Shown here: positions 22,801 to 34,814 of the stretch, one piece after another
How positions within the stretch are numbered: the first letter of the stretch is position 1
How the letters are laid out: each line of letters opens with the position of its first letter
Source: Sordariomycetes sp. S80-01Y
Lineage: Eukaryota > Ascomycota > Sordariomycetes
NCBI GenBank assembly: GCA_037042185.1
Contig: JAXQJY010000020.1
Span: 496,001 to 560,000, forward strand
Direction: 5' to 3'
DNA length: 64,000 bases
The notes under the pieces: model-generated
Databases searched by the model: none
What the model was told of the DNA's origin: nothing
The model's input: the letters and a program-made list of their open reading frames with translations, nothing else
Translations under genes and position numbers: made by a program

Positions 22801-25800
22801 GTGATGAACGTCGCAACAGCTGGGATTCGCAAGCCTTCATGGCTTCTTGGTGGAACCATCCTCATTTATAGAAAGCCGACCGAGGGAAAAGCCTCTGACC
22901 GAAAGCTGTCAAAGTCCAAGACTTCTCTCGTCAGGTCATGGGGGGTGGAGGCTAAGGGCGAGGCCTAGAACAGCCGTGGCTGAGCGTGGGTTTCCCACAG
23001 GTCCATTGGTCAGCTGTCAACTGCTTTTTCCTTATTTTGACTGCTAGACGACATGTGATTCGACGGACGGGAGAGCCGATCTGGTTTGGGGCCCCTGGAA
23101 ACATGGCATCCGGGCTTGGGCTGCACGCGCGAGCCTCACAACGGTCCCCGGGCGCTTGGCCTAGACTGGGCTCCATCTCGCGTTTTGACCCCGACATCGT
23201 CACCGAGCAGATCTGCACAGGCAGCTAGCCAAGCATCGGTCTCGGGCGATGCGGAGTCATCGTGACGGACAAGACTCCAGCTCCATAATCGCCCCCCGAC
23301 GCTGCTCGCTGTCGAGTTGCGAAGCTCGGAGTGAGGCGTCCGGTGACAGGCTCGAGAGAACGTTTTGGAAGCCTAGTCGATTCAAGCCACGTGTCGAAAG
23401 ATGCGGGATGTGGTCCACTGCCGAAACGAATTGAGCTTTCCCGGGCGTGACCTCGCATCTGCATCTCGCTTCACGGGGCCGGTACTTGTTTCCATCTTTA
23501 GGGCATAAATAGTGCAGCTGTGGTTGTGGCCATGCGGCCAAGAGCCAGCTAACGCCTAGGTGCCTCGCTGCTCGCGTGGGAATCTAAGCCGCCACGCGGT
23601 TACTCTTGGCCCCGGACAGCCGTCGTCGTCGCTCGCATGTTGGTTTGTTGAGACACTCCAAGTCGGTGGCAAATAGTTTTGGCGGCTCTCTCCGAATCCC
23701 GCGTCATTCCCGTCGCTTTGGGGGGATGAAGGTTTTGCACGCCCCCAACGTAGATTTCAGGCCCTGACATGATTTCAAGATTGTGCGGTTGATTCCAGTC
23801 CCGCCTTGCAAACGGTCGCAAAGCCAAGTTTGCCCTCATCGAGGCGGCAGCCACATCTTGGACACAACCATGCCAGCAAAACTTGGTTCAATAAAAGGCA
23901 CCGGGGCTGATGTATCAGTGTAACGTGGGTAATGAGCTCATCGATGCAGTGCGCCGTTACAAACAGCAAGCCTCCAACGCTCTGGGTGAAGCGTTCGTGC
24001 GGACAGGGTAGGCATCGTAAGCCAGATGCCGGGGCGTTGGCCACCAGAGCGGGTCTCGACCGGCAGAGTTCGAGGCGGTCGATGATCGAATCATTCGCGA
24101 CCGCCCTGTCCTCATCCTCACGATCACGGGCAACCAAAGTAAAAGCTGCTGGAATCACCGCGACTGACACCAGCTCCAGTCAGCGCGACGCTGCTTTTGT
24201 CGTATGGCCGCTAACTTCCTCTTCTGGGAGCTACAGGGTTACGTGCCGACCGGACACTCAGTGTCAGTTCGAGCAAACAACACTGAGCACTCACCATGTG
24301 CCTCGGCGAGGCGTTTCCAAACGCAGGGTAGGGTAGGGCCGCAGGGTAGCTTATAGCACTACGTAAAGAGGGCAGTGAGGGGTCGCGAGTCGTCCCCAGC
24401 TCATGTCTCAAGCAATGGAGTCGCTAGGTTTGTGCGCGAAGCGGTGTGCGGCTTGAGAAGCGGTCCTGACCCTGGATCCCGTAGGACAAAACAGTCGGGA
24501 GCATGCCGTGCTTAGGCAAGGGCCAATTGTGCACAACTAACGCGCTGGGTACGGGGCGCTTGGACGCGACCGCTTGGTATCTAACTGAGGACCATCCTTG
24601 TCTGCATTCCTTGAGGTCTGGCACACCTGCATCGGGAACAAACGACGCCGTTGGCGATGCTCAAGACACCCTGTGGGCAGTGGACAGGGGTAGCGTGTTT
24701 TTCCAGGGGTAGACGTATGAGTGAGTATAAGAACGCTGGGGATTTGTCTCGATGGAGAATAGCAGACAGTGAAAGATTCGTCAACTATTTGTGGTGACTG
24801 ATGATATTTCACGACGCACCGGAACAGAGTTCACCCTGCATCGCCAAGCCATCAGTGATTGCGATAAGGCAACGAAAGGGGAGACACCAAGCTAGAAGTG
24901 CTTGCCTGATCAGGGCGCCTTGTCAGGTGAAGGAGTGGTGAAGTGCTGCAGACCAAGCTCTAAAAGAGCTATTTGGAGCTGAAGTTAAGGTGGAAGCCAA
25001 TATCGAGGTCAAAGGTGTTGAACCCGAGGCCAGGCGCCAACTGAAGCTGGGTTGGACTTGAATCGGAGCTGCTGGACATTCAGAAAACGGCAGGAGCGCT
25101 CTCAAATCGCATCAGTTCTAGTTGGGCTACCTAAGGTAGGTAGCACAGTGCTCCGTACCTGCCAACTCGATGACGAGAAGAGTGTCGCGCTGATTCTTCC
25201 AGGGCAGGAACGTCCCGTCGCGGTTGGAGCTGTTCCCTATTCGGCAATCGTCTCGCATGCCTGCCAAACACCGCCAATTTTTAGGAGTCGTCGCTGCCAG
25301 AACCTCACCTCAGTGCGACCACAGATACCCCCATTCGCATCTTCCATCCCCCCCAGATCCGTGCCGACACCTTCGCATTGCGGCTGCTTCGGCCGGCGCG
25401 TCACAGCTGCATCGTCGTCAAGGAGCGACGGCGCCTGAGGCAGGCTCTCTCGACGACCCCAACTTGCCATTGTCGGCATCTCTCAGCTGCGCCCAGCTTG
25501 TGCCAGAGCTGGCAGGTCTAGCCGTTTGAGCCGCAGCGACCTGTGGTTGCCAACCGACACAAGGCGTCTGAAAAATTTCAGTTCAACACTTGACGGACCG
25601 GACGTGGGTTCTTATCTCAGGCATTCCGTGCCACTTGTTGAGCAACAGCGCCCGGTCAGCAGAGCTTGCGCCTTCACCGCTCCGAAACCTGACCACCTCA
25701 GGCGTACGGGACGAAGACGTCCACCACTTGAGGCCAGCATTTAGACAATCGATCAATCTGCTCACTACAGCCTCAACCCTTCTCATTTGATATTGTAGTG

Positions 25801-26623
25801 CCGCTGGCGCATGTATGGGGACGGTGAAGCAATCGTTGGATCCGCAGTCTTGCTGAAGTGTGGGCGGGAGTCATCGGATTGAGGTTATCATCAACTGCAC
25901 TTTGAGCCTCATCTGCATGCAGCTAAATTGGTTGAGTAAGTGCACTTTCCCATTCCCTGAATGATCTACGGCCGGAGAATAGTATCCGAAGAGTCTTCAT
26001 GAGCTGACATTGGGGCCAATAGAAATCATTTTCTTACTTCGTCGAGAATCTCCTCATAGACAGCCTATACAACGAGTCGCCGAAGAGCAAGACTGTCACA
26101 ACCCTAAACTGTGATGATTGCTGAGCCTCATGTGCACATAAGATCCGCAGTAGGCAAGGTGTAAGTGTACTGCACATTGGTCTTGACCTTCCCCGGATTC
26201 CTCGCTTATGCGGGCGTAACTTGCGACTAGTCCGGATCCGCAGACGGGTGCTGCCAGCAGAGCAGGCAGAGCCTCATGTCCCTCATAAGAAACAACCAAT
26301 TACTAACTTGCGGTCCAAGTGATACACGTCAAGACAGGGGTTTGTGCCCAATTTCTGAGACTAAAAGAGTCCTTCGCAAGGTATGTCATGTCGCGGGTCG
26401 TCCGCCATAGCTGTCACGCCGTGTTGCTTCGCTTGAAAGAGAAGGTTCCGGGCGTTACTCCACGGCAGGTTGGGCGTGACTTCCACAGCGGGTATCCTGA
26501 CCATGACGGGCAATTACTGACTTCCATCAGTTGCTTTCCTGACTTGTTGAACACATCTACTCTCTTCTTCGCAATACGCTCTGACTCTTCTTCCTCCACA
26601 TCACGGCAACCCAAAACTCGACC
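22801..26623. other. 3.8 kb divergent intergenic region
   Basis: The space between the Zn2Cys6 gene (-) and the HMT1-like gene (+). None of the open frames has a recognisable domain. A short GGGTA-rich stretch near 24325-24350 and a TATA-like CATAAATAG near 23505 are the only local patterns noticed. It presumably holds both promoters. Confidence 0.5.
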
Positions 26624-29600
26624 ATGGCGTCTGCCGCGCTCGAAGGGCTATACTATGCCTATCCTGCCACTCTTTTGGCCTACTTCGTCATCTCCTCAGG
26701 TGTCGCTGCAACTCTGAGGAGTTATATCCCAACACCAGACCACGACGACCTCAAGAAGCCCTCGTATCAGAAGATCCTCATCGCACTGCTGGGTCTCATA
26801 ATTGCAAGCCATCTTTCTCACCTCATCTGGTTGTTCGCCACGACTGCAAATTTGGGCGGGTGGCCAACGGAGGACTACGTCGTTGTGGGCAGACTCTCGG
26901 CAATCCTTGTGTTTGCTCTGCAATTGTCTCGGCTTCTCGACCTCCGGCAACCGGTTTGGTACCCTTTTTGCGGTTCTTGGACTCTTGGTGCTCTCTTTGA
27001 AGCTGCTATCGGCTCGTTTACACTTCATGCCTTTGGAAAGCCCAATTCCGTCGGTTTGCATGCGGCGGATTTACTGTTGGCCTTCTCTCGCTTTGCCCTT
27101 CTCGTCTCGATGCTATGCGTTGTTCTTTGGCAGAGCAGGACGCAACAGGACGGGTCAGACGAGGAGCAGCAATCTCTCTTGAAAGCCCAAGGTAGATCTG
27201 CCAATGGTCATGCCAATGGCTACGGAGCTGCAGACCAACCGGACGGTTCATGCGATGCTAGCGGCGAGGATGCCAACAAAAAGAACAACACGCGGGAGAC
27301 TCGCTGGGAGAGGCGCGAAAGAATTGCGCGCGAGGCCATGGAGAAGCGGCTTGCGGCGGGTGGAAACTGGTTCCAATATGCCAAGGAGTTCAAGGTATGT
27401 TCATCATTCAAACCCGGAGTTCGTGCCACGATTGACAAACACAGATTTTCTTTCCGTACATCTGGCCAGTCGGCATTCCGAGTCTCCAAATCAAGGCCAT
27501 TGCCGTTATCGGATGCCTCTTGACCTCCAACTTCATCAACCTCCTCATGCCCCGACAGACTGGTATCATCATGGACAGTCTCAGCGGGGCCAACAACGCA
27601 AACCCCTGGACAGCCGTGTTAGGATACATTGTGTTGCGAGTCGCCGCCTCTCAAGCAGGTGTCGATCTTCTTCGGCAGATCCTCTGGACTCCCGTCAAGT
27701 ACTACTCGAACGAGGCCTTGACGAAGGCTGCCTACCACCACATGATGTACCTCTCGGCGGACTTTCACGACTCCAAGAGCACATCCGATATGATCATGGC
27801 TATTCATGGAGGACAAGCAATTGCTTCAGTGGTTGAAAGTGTTCTGCTACACGCGTTTCCGATGTTGATTGACTTGTCCGTTGCGGTGGTCTACCTCTCC
27901 ATCACTTTTGGATCATATGAGGGGCTCACTACGGTCGCTACCGGGGTTGCATTCCTTCTCCTTGCCGGAAAGCTCGTGTCACGCACGAGTACCATAAGTC
28001 GTGGCCGTATCACTGCGCACTACGCAGAGTACTCGATCCGCACCAGTGGCTTCCTGGGTTGGACTACCGCAAGTACCTTTAATCAGCTTGGCTACGAGGA
28101 CAACCGCCATTCCGACGCCGTCGCCAACCGCTGGGCTGCAGAGACCAAGTACATGCTGACTTGGAATCTTTCAATCGCCCTGCAGAGCGTTGTTCTCACT
28201 GCCGGCCTTACAATCAGCGCTTTTTTCGCTGTGCTGCGGATTCGTAGTGGAAAGGCCACACCTGGTCAGTTCACCATGCTCTTGATGTACTGGAGTCAGC
28301 TTTCATCCCCACTGCAATTCTTCGCTCGCCTCGGAAAGAACCTGAGCGACGATTTTGTAGAGGCTGAGCTTCTTCTAGAAGTTATGCAGATGGAGCCAAC
28401 AGTCCGGAGCAAGACAGGCGCCCGACCGCTGAAGTTCGCCAATGGTGAGGTCGAATTCGAAAATATCCACTTCAGCTACGATAGGCAGAAGACCGTGATC
28501 AACGGCATCAGCCTCTGCGTCAAGCCGGGGACAACCGTTGCACTGGTCGGTTCGACCGGGGCGGGCAAGTCGACACTGCTCCGACTCCTGAACAGATTTT
28601 ACGACGTGACGGATGGGGCAATCCGCATCGATGGCCAAGACATTCGTGATGTAGACTTATTTAGGTACGATGCACCCGCATCTACAGCGTTCCCGTACTG
28701 ACGGCTGCAGCCTCCGAGACAGGATTGGGGTCGTACCGCAGAACCCCATCTTGTTCGACGACAGCATCCTGAGCAACGTTCGCTACGGTAACATCAATGC
28801 ATCGGACGAGGAGGTCCATGATGCGTGCAAAGCAGCTTGCGTACACGATAAGATACTGGAATTCAGCGACGGTGAGCACCTCTGCCATGATAAACCGGAC
28901 TCGGCTGACCAACTCAGGCTACGAGACGCGAGTCGGAGAGCACGGCGTGTAAGTCGCCAGAGAAGAGCTGTAGCACAGCATGACTGACATTGCAGGAAAC
29001 TTTCGGGAGGTGAGCTCCAGCGAATTGCAATCGCACGCGCAATCTTGAAAAGACCCGATGTCGTACTTTTGGACGAAGCCACGAGCGCTGTGGACACAGA
29101 TACCGAGCAGCAGATCCAGGCGTCGTTCAAGAAGCTCTGTGAGGGTCGCACTACTTTTGTTGTCGCGTAGGTGAATCGCCGTTTCGCTAGCTTTCCACTA
29201 ACGTTGATGACAGGCATCGCCTTTCTACCATCATGAACGCCGACCTGATCGTCGTTGTCGAACAAGGCAAAGTCATTGAGAAGGGCAACCACGCGGAGCT
29301 TGTAGGGAAGAACGGGAGGTACGCCGATCTTTGGTCTAAGCAGGCGTTTGTGAAGCCGCACCGGTACACGGAGGACCAGGATATTATCATCAACGATCTA
29401 GGTGATAATGTTGCTGCTGCCGATGCGGGCAAGGCCAATGATGAAGCGAAGGGCGGAAAGGACGCAAAGGCCGAGGAGAGCGAGGCTAATGGGACCCCGC
29501 GGCATGCAAAGGAGGTGAGGCCTGGGTCGAATGGTGCGTAAACGTCATTACTGACGTTGGCAGGGTTCACGATTGAATCCCGATGCGCCTACATTCACAC

Positions 29601-30586
29601 CCAAGTCGACCACCTTCGAGGCATCGCCAGCGAAGGCCCGTGGTCTGAGCTCTGAGGTCGGGGTCTCTTTTGTCAACCTTGGAAGCTCCCAAACGAGCAG
29701 ACAGTGGTCGGATGAGGTTGCAGCAGCTGAAGAGCAGAAGGCTGCCGAAGCAGCGGCGACAGCAGCAGCGAGAGAGATGACTGCAAGTGAACCGAAGGCG
29801 AATGAAGCGTCCAGGGTCAGGAGAGAACAGAAACGACAGGCTTTTCAAGAAGCCGTCGATTGTACCTTGAATAAGGACGAGCAGATGAAGCGAGCTGATA
29901 CCAGCGACGGCAAGTAGTGACTCCATGCAAAGAGCCGCCTGCTGACGGCTTCTCAGGCCCAAAGTGTGAGACGTAGGAGAGCTCAGAGCAGGCTCGTAGA
30001 AACGATGGCGAAGTTGACTCGTCTCCGCTGAAAGTGCCTCGGTACTCTAGGCGTGTTCAGTCCAGGAGTGAGCCACCATATGGGTCGCAGGAAACCCAAT
30101 CCGAGTGCTCAGACGCCGGTAGAGAAGACCTCAGCTCTATCCCCGAATCATCGTGGTATGGGGAAGAAGTTGGTAACGCTTTAGTAGCCGCATTGGACAA
30201 TGCTGACGCCGTAGCAGTCACAGCGTCCTCGCCGCGTATCTGCCCCCGCCCTGAAGTGTCCGACAAAGTCGGTAATCCCGAAGTCGCAGACAATCCCTGA
30301 GGACGGGCCGCTCCAGTCAACTACCAACATCTACGTCAACCGAGTACAACCAAACGGTTCACCGCGACGCTCTGCTACAGCAGCAGATGCGGCACCAAAG
30401 TCTATGCTAGTTGCAGAGGCGCCGGGGCCGGCCAGAGCTCGAACACGAACAGAGAACGTGGCACCTGGGAATGCGGCTTCTGAAGCAACCCGTGGTCAGC
30501 GCAGCCGGCGGGGCAGGGGTCGTTGGTTTGGCAGTCGGCGTGGTGGCCGAGGCGGGCGAAGACCACTTGTGTCGTCGCGAGATTGA
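26624..30586 (+). CDS. hmt1: HMT1-like vacuolar ABC transporter (ABCB) with PAM2 tail
   Basis: Half-size ABC exporter of the HMT1/ABCB6 type. Exons are 26624-27394, 27445-28664, 28711-28871, 28918-28948, 28996-29166 and 29214-29514 (885 residues, secure), then a tentative tail 29564-29909, 29987-30168 and 30215-30586. Residues 1 to about 170 hold the extra N-terminal membrane helices of this class. A charged linker leads to the six-helix domain (about 265-560) and one NBD: Walker [10 protein letters not shown] near 625, signature LSGGE near 730, Walker [14 protein letters not shown]-loop AHRLSTI. Fission-yeast Hmt1 moves phytochelatin- or glutathione-bound metal into the vacuole, and the same role is inferred here. 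The tail starts with a PAM2-like motif ([12 protein letters not shown]), is disordered and ends RG-rich. The junction at 29909/29987 needs a GC-AG intron. A short form reading through the 29515 donor would stop at 29541. Confidence 0.82.
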
Positions 30587-31740
30587 GCAGCATGTCAGAC
30601 TCGTGCGTCTTACATTGCCACCTTTGCGCACCCGAGAGGAGGTCGCGCCTTAAAAGGACGAATAGATTTACTAGTGTTCAAGGCACATCTGTATGATGAA
30701 GAGGTAACAGTAAAGGGTGGCTGACATACTTTCTTATCTTATGGTGGTGGCCGCAAAGGGTGATTCACCAGGGGCGCAAGCTAAGACTGACATAGTTACG
30801 AAAAGCCAGGGTGCTAGTTTTACTACAACAATCGACTAGCCACTATTGCGCTCGGAACATTCTCTCGGTCTGGTTGCCCAGGTGGACTCAACACTGATGA
30901 ATGCGTCACTGGCTGGTTGCCTATGGGATGTGACCGCTGTGTGATGTTGAAGGCTATCTTGGCCAAGCCACTGATCGACCCAGGAGATGACACAGCTTCA
31001 AAGCGCGGTTGAAGCCAGAGGGAGCGGGCTCGAGCGACAAGCACCGCACAGCTGTGGCGGCCTTCGTGGTTCAAAGTTTGCCACACCTCAGCAGCAACAT
31101 TCCAGTGCTCGCGTATCGAGAGCCATGCTTGAAGCTGCCCCTCCCCCACCATGGCAAGCCAAGCCGAGGGACGATAAGGCACAATGCGCGCAGAGGGTCG
31201 TCGTCCGTTGGCCACTTGTGTACGGTACCAGCTCAGATGGGCAAGTGTCAGTCTCAGCAGCGCTTAGTACCAGAGCTTGCAGAGGTACCTCCTCTACGTG
31301 GGACTTGTGCGGGACAATCGCCAGCCAGTCCCGAGCCCGAAATGACATCAGCCGCCGGCCTGGACCCCCAAAGACATGGTTGACACCACCTGAAGCAACT
31401 GAACGTGCGGGGGCCAATGAGGTCTTTTCGCCGTGCGACATATTCGCCGCGTCTTTTTCGCCTAAAGGACGAGATTCATGCTGGAAATGGGGGACGCAGC
31501 GAATGAGAGAGTGGGACGTCATGCTTCGCTCCCACTCTGCTGCCACCGTGACTGCTGTCATTACCAGTGGCGCCTGCGTGGACGTCCCGTGATCAGTTGA
31601 GGCGCGGGTACTTAAATCCAACCTGCTCCCGCAACATCAAGGCCTTTAGCACTACTCCATCAACCAACTACATCTCGAACCATCAAACACAATCAACTCT
31701 CGCAACTCTTCAACCCGAACCAACTCCATCAACCGATATC
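30587..31740. other. intergenic / metallothionein promoter and leader
   Basis: About 1.15 kb between the ABC gene and the metallothionein. No gene is supported; the frames at 30987-31592 (plus) and 31088-31621 (minus) have no domain. The last 110 bp are an A/C-rich leader without ATG, typical of strongly expressed fungal genes, behind a TATA-like element at 31611-31618. Confidence 0.5.
31611..31618 (+). promoter_or_regulatory. TATA-like element of metallothionein gene
   Basis: CTTAAATC lies about 123 nt before the metallothionein ATG and directly precedes the A/C-rich leader. The position fits a core promoter, but the match to TATA is weak. Confidence 0.3.
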
Positions 31741-31876
31741 ATGGGTGACTGCGGCTGTTCCACTTCCGGCTCTTGCAACTGCGGCTCCAGCTGCACTTGC
31801 GCCAACTGCCCTGTACGGTGTCCCCCTTCTGCTCGTTGAAGTGATTGTGAAGCTGACTGGATTGCAGCACAAATAA
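31741..31876 (+). CDS. copper-type metallothionein, 26 aa
   Basis: Two exons, 31741-31812 and 31868-31876, around a 55-nt GT-AG intron with a GCTGAC branch point. The spliced product has 26 residues: it begins MGDCGCSTSGSCNCGSS, continues CTCANCP and ends HK. The seven cysteines fall at positions 4, 6, 12, 14, 18, 20 and 23, the spacing of the Neurospora crassa copper metallothionein, which also starts MGDCGC and has 26 codons. Such peptides bind Cu(I) through cysteine thiolates in the cytosol and buffer excess metal. The A/C-rich leader without ATG suggests strong expression. It sits 1.15 kb downstream of the HMT1-like transporter on the same strand. If the intron were retained, the frame would run to 31839 with a cysteine-poor tail, which I consider wrong. 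Confidence 0.9.
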
Positions 31877-33292
31877 GCGCATGGCGTAATTCGGGCTTCC
31901 CCACGACTCGGCTACAGCTCGTTGGGGTCGCCTACTGGACAGGATGAGAGACGACGGCACGATGATGATGATTGCCATGGGGCGGGAACACCATAGTATG
32001 GATTAGGCTGTTGTACTGGTAGTGCCGTGGAGGACGGATGACTCCCGGCCGTGAGAAATTAACTAAGTTTTGATGATGAAATGTTGTGCACCTCTTGTCA
32101 CTGATTAGTTGCTGAGAAAAGTTCCCTACTTGTTGACAGTTACGTGCTCTCGTGCCACGCAGACCACATAGCTCGTTCTCTTATGCGAGATTCCTGTTCT
32201 TCCACCCGTGGACACCGCTGTTGAAGCGTCGAAGCAACAGAGTTGGCTGGCGCTGGCAGAGAAGACACTTGCAGATGAGATTCATCTTCTGTCGATTCTC
32301 GGCGTGAGCAGGAGGTAGATGTTAATCGCCCAACTGTCTGCCACTGTCGGGCCCTTCACGAGCCTATGCCCCTCGCGATTCTCTGCGCTTCGTCGATCGA
32401 TGGGCGGCGCGAGATGCAGCGGGACGAGCCGCAGCTGAGGGGAGAGGAGGCTCCCCTTGCCATTCCGACCATGACGGTGGTCAGCGAAAGATGATGTGAT
32501 GTGGCGGGAGCTGGACTCTGCCCAGGCCAGTGTGAAACTTGCTCAAAGGCACTCGTATGCGCTCTGGTTGGGGAGTCAGGGCGACCTGAATGCTACATGG
32601 CCGCCTGTAAGTGGATGGACCTCTCTAAAACGTGATATGGGCCTGAAGATGAAGGATGTTGGGTAGTCGAATTTGTGGAGGTTCTTGACGATGGAAACCT
32701 GGATGAGAGCACGTTCAATAAACCGGCGGATTTGGACTGTGGCGTCTGCAACCTGAGCTTAGATGTTCGAACGTCTCAACTGGAGAACAGACCAGCCTCC
32801 TAAGAGCTGTTGTTTCCCCCATCGATACTAAGTACTGCTACTGAGATGGATCGTAACACTTGTTATGGAGTGTCGTGCTGTCTCGCCCCGTCTGGCGTAT
32901 ATCTCAGGGCAACGTGGCTTCGAGAGGCAAGATGCCCGTCAGTGGAAGGTCAAGAGTCCACTCTCTGTGCCAGTTGGAAAAATCATATGAGAAGGGCCGT
33001 GTGCGATGCCGATTTTCAAATGCTGGGAACCCAAAGGCGAGTAATCGGAATCGACGTTGGTGAGGCTCGCGATGCAGGTTGATGACGATATTGCCTGCCG
33101 CCCGCTGATTGGTCGCTCACCACGGGGCCCCACCGAACGATTGACCGAGGCATTACGATAGGTGCCTGAGCAGCGTCATCTCGTGAAGGTCAACAACACC
33201 AACGTCGTTTTCGCTCCAACCCACCAGCGACACCCTCTGCTTCGTCCCCCCCCTGCGCGCGCTCCCTGGCATGACATAGCGCACCGTCCGAG
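31877..33292. other. intergenic, no supported gene
   Basis: About 1.4 kb between the metallothionein and the RING-CH gene. It contains the metallothionein 3' region and the promoter of the ligase gene. No domain-bearing frame, RNA gene or repeat is seen. Confidence 0.5.
33271..33279 (+). promoter_or_regulatory. two-codon upstream ORF (ATG ACA TAG)
   Basis: A minimal uORF ends 13 nt before the start codon of the RING-CH gene. If it lies in the transcript leader it could reduce initiation at the main ATG, but the transcription start is unknown. Confidence 0.3.
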
Positions 33293-34814
33293 ATGGCTGA
33301 CCGCACAGCCTCACCCCCCTCGCTCCCGCCCGAGGCCATCGAGGCCATCACCTCCAAAGCCCCCGACGCTCCCCGGCGCTGCTTCATCTGCCTCACCGAC
33401 GCCTCGCCCTCGGACCCCCCCAACACCTGGGTCGATCCCTGCCCCTGCACCCTCGAGGCCCATCAGGACTGCATCCTCAGCTGGGTCACGGACTGCGAAC
33501 GGAGCAACAAGCCGCTGCGATGTCCCGTCTGCAAGTCCGACATTGAGATGGAGGGCCAGTGGGACCCCATCGTGTCGCTGCACGACTACGTCGTCAAGAG
33601 ATTCACGCGCGGCAGTCCGTGGGTCTTGATGAGCGGACTGACGTTCGGGCTGGCGAGCGGGCTGCAGATGTACGGTGCCGCGAGCATCGCCGTGTTTGCC
33701 GGGCGCGAGGCGCTGCTTCAGATGATGCTTGGAGACGAGAGGACGGTTGATGTCACGGTGCCAACCGGCTTCACGGCGGAGAGGTTAAGAAATGGGCTTT
33801 TCATGATGCAGATTGGCCCGACTCTGCTGATGCACCGCATCTTCCCAAGCCTGGTGGACACTATCGTCTCCCCTCAGGTTTTATTGGTATGTTTGGTTTC
33901 TTTCTCGGCGGCTTGGGTGCTGACGCCAGCAGTATGGTGCGTACCATCTCAAGTACGACGAGAACTTTCTGCGCTGGCCGCCTTCGCCGCAGCTCGCCAT
34001 CGCCACTTTCCCCATCATTCGCAAGGCGTACTACAGCATCTACTCCGAGTTCATCCAGCCGCGCGAGGTGCGGCTCAACAGGCAACTGATGGGCCTGCCC
34101 GCCGAGGATCCACGGAGGGAGCACAACCGGAACAGGGACGCCCAGCGCAACGGCGAGGGCGGCGTGGTAGGCTTCCTGCAGAGCATCATCGACGCGCTGG
34201 ATCCCGAGGATGAGCGTCCCGAGGGGCAGAGGCCGGGGATTGAGATTGTGCAGGATGACGGGCCGCCGCCGGAGGGAGCGCAGGACGGAGATGTCGTTCT
34301 TGATGTGGAGCTGGTGATTGAGGATGCGGGTGAGAACGAGGGTGGCGAGGAGAACGGAGCTGGCGAGAATCAAGGTGAGCAGGACGGGCAGAATGAGTTC
34401 CCAGGGGAGCTGGAACCTGCCGAACCCGCAGGTGGCGAGGGTCACTTTCCAGAGCAAGGAGAGCATCAGCTCCAAGGCGACGCGCAAGCAGAAGAGGACC
34501 ATGAGGCGCCCGTCGCACCACCCGCACGCGCAAGTCTGGGCACAGTTCTCTCCAGCGTCTCCAACTCGATCCTCAGCGCTCTCATGTTGCCAGCCGTGAG
34601 CTTCGCCATGGGAGAGGCGCTGCGAGTTGCGCTGCCCGGAACGCGCCAGCAGGGTCTGCTCAAGCAGCAGTGGGGCCGCAGCCTGGTCGGAGGCGGCCTG
34701 TACATTGTGATGAAGGACGTGGTCAGGCTGTATGCGAAGCACAGAAAGGTGCAGGCGTTGGCGAACCGCAGGGTCAAGAACGTGGACAGGCCGCGGAGGA
34801 GAAACCAGGGGTGA
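33293..34814 (+). CDS. membrane RING-CH (MARCH-type) E3 ubiquitin ligase
   Basis: Two exons (33293-33886 and 33933-34814) give 491 residues. Residues about 30-82 form a RING-CH (RINGv) zinc domain with C4HC3 order: CFIC, then DPCPC, H in LEAHQDC, W in ILSWV, and CPVC. This places it with the MARCH ubiquitin ligases, which ubiquitinate membrane proteins. A hydrophobic stretch follows (PWVLMSGLTFGLASGLQMYG and AASIAVFAG), then a second in the C-terminal third (SILSALMLPAVSFAMGEAL and SLVGGGLYIVMKDVV). Between them lies a very acidic, disordered insert of about 110 residues. The C-terminus is basic. Fungal relatives probably act at the ER, mitochondria or vacuole; which one is not evident here. 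The intron is 46 nt with a GCTGAC branch point. Confidence 0.85.
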
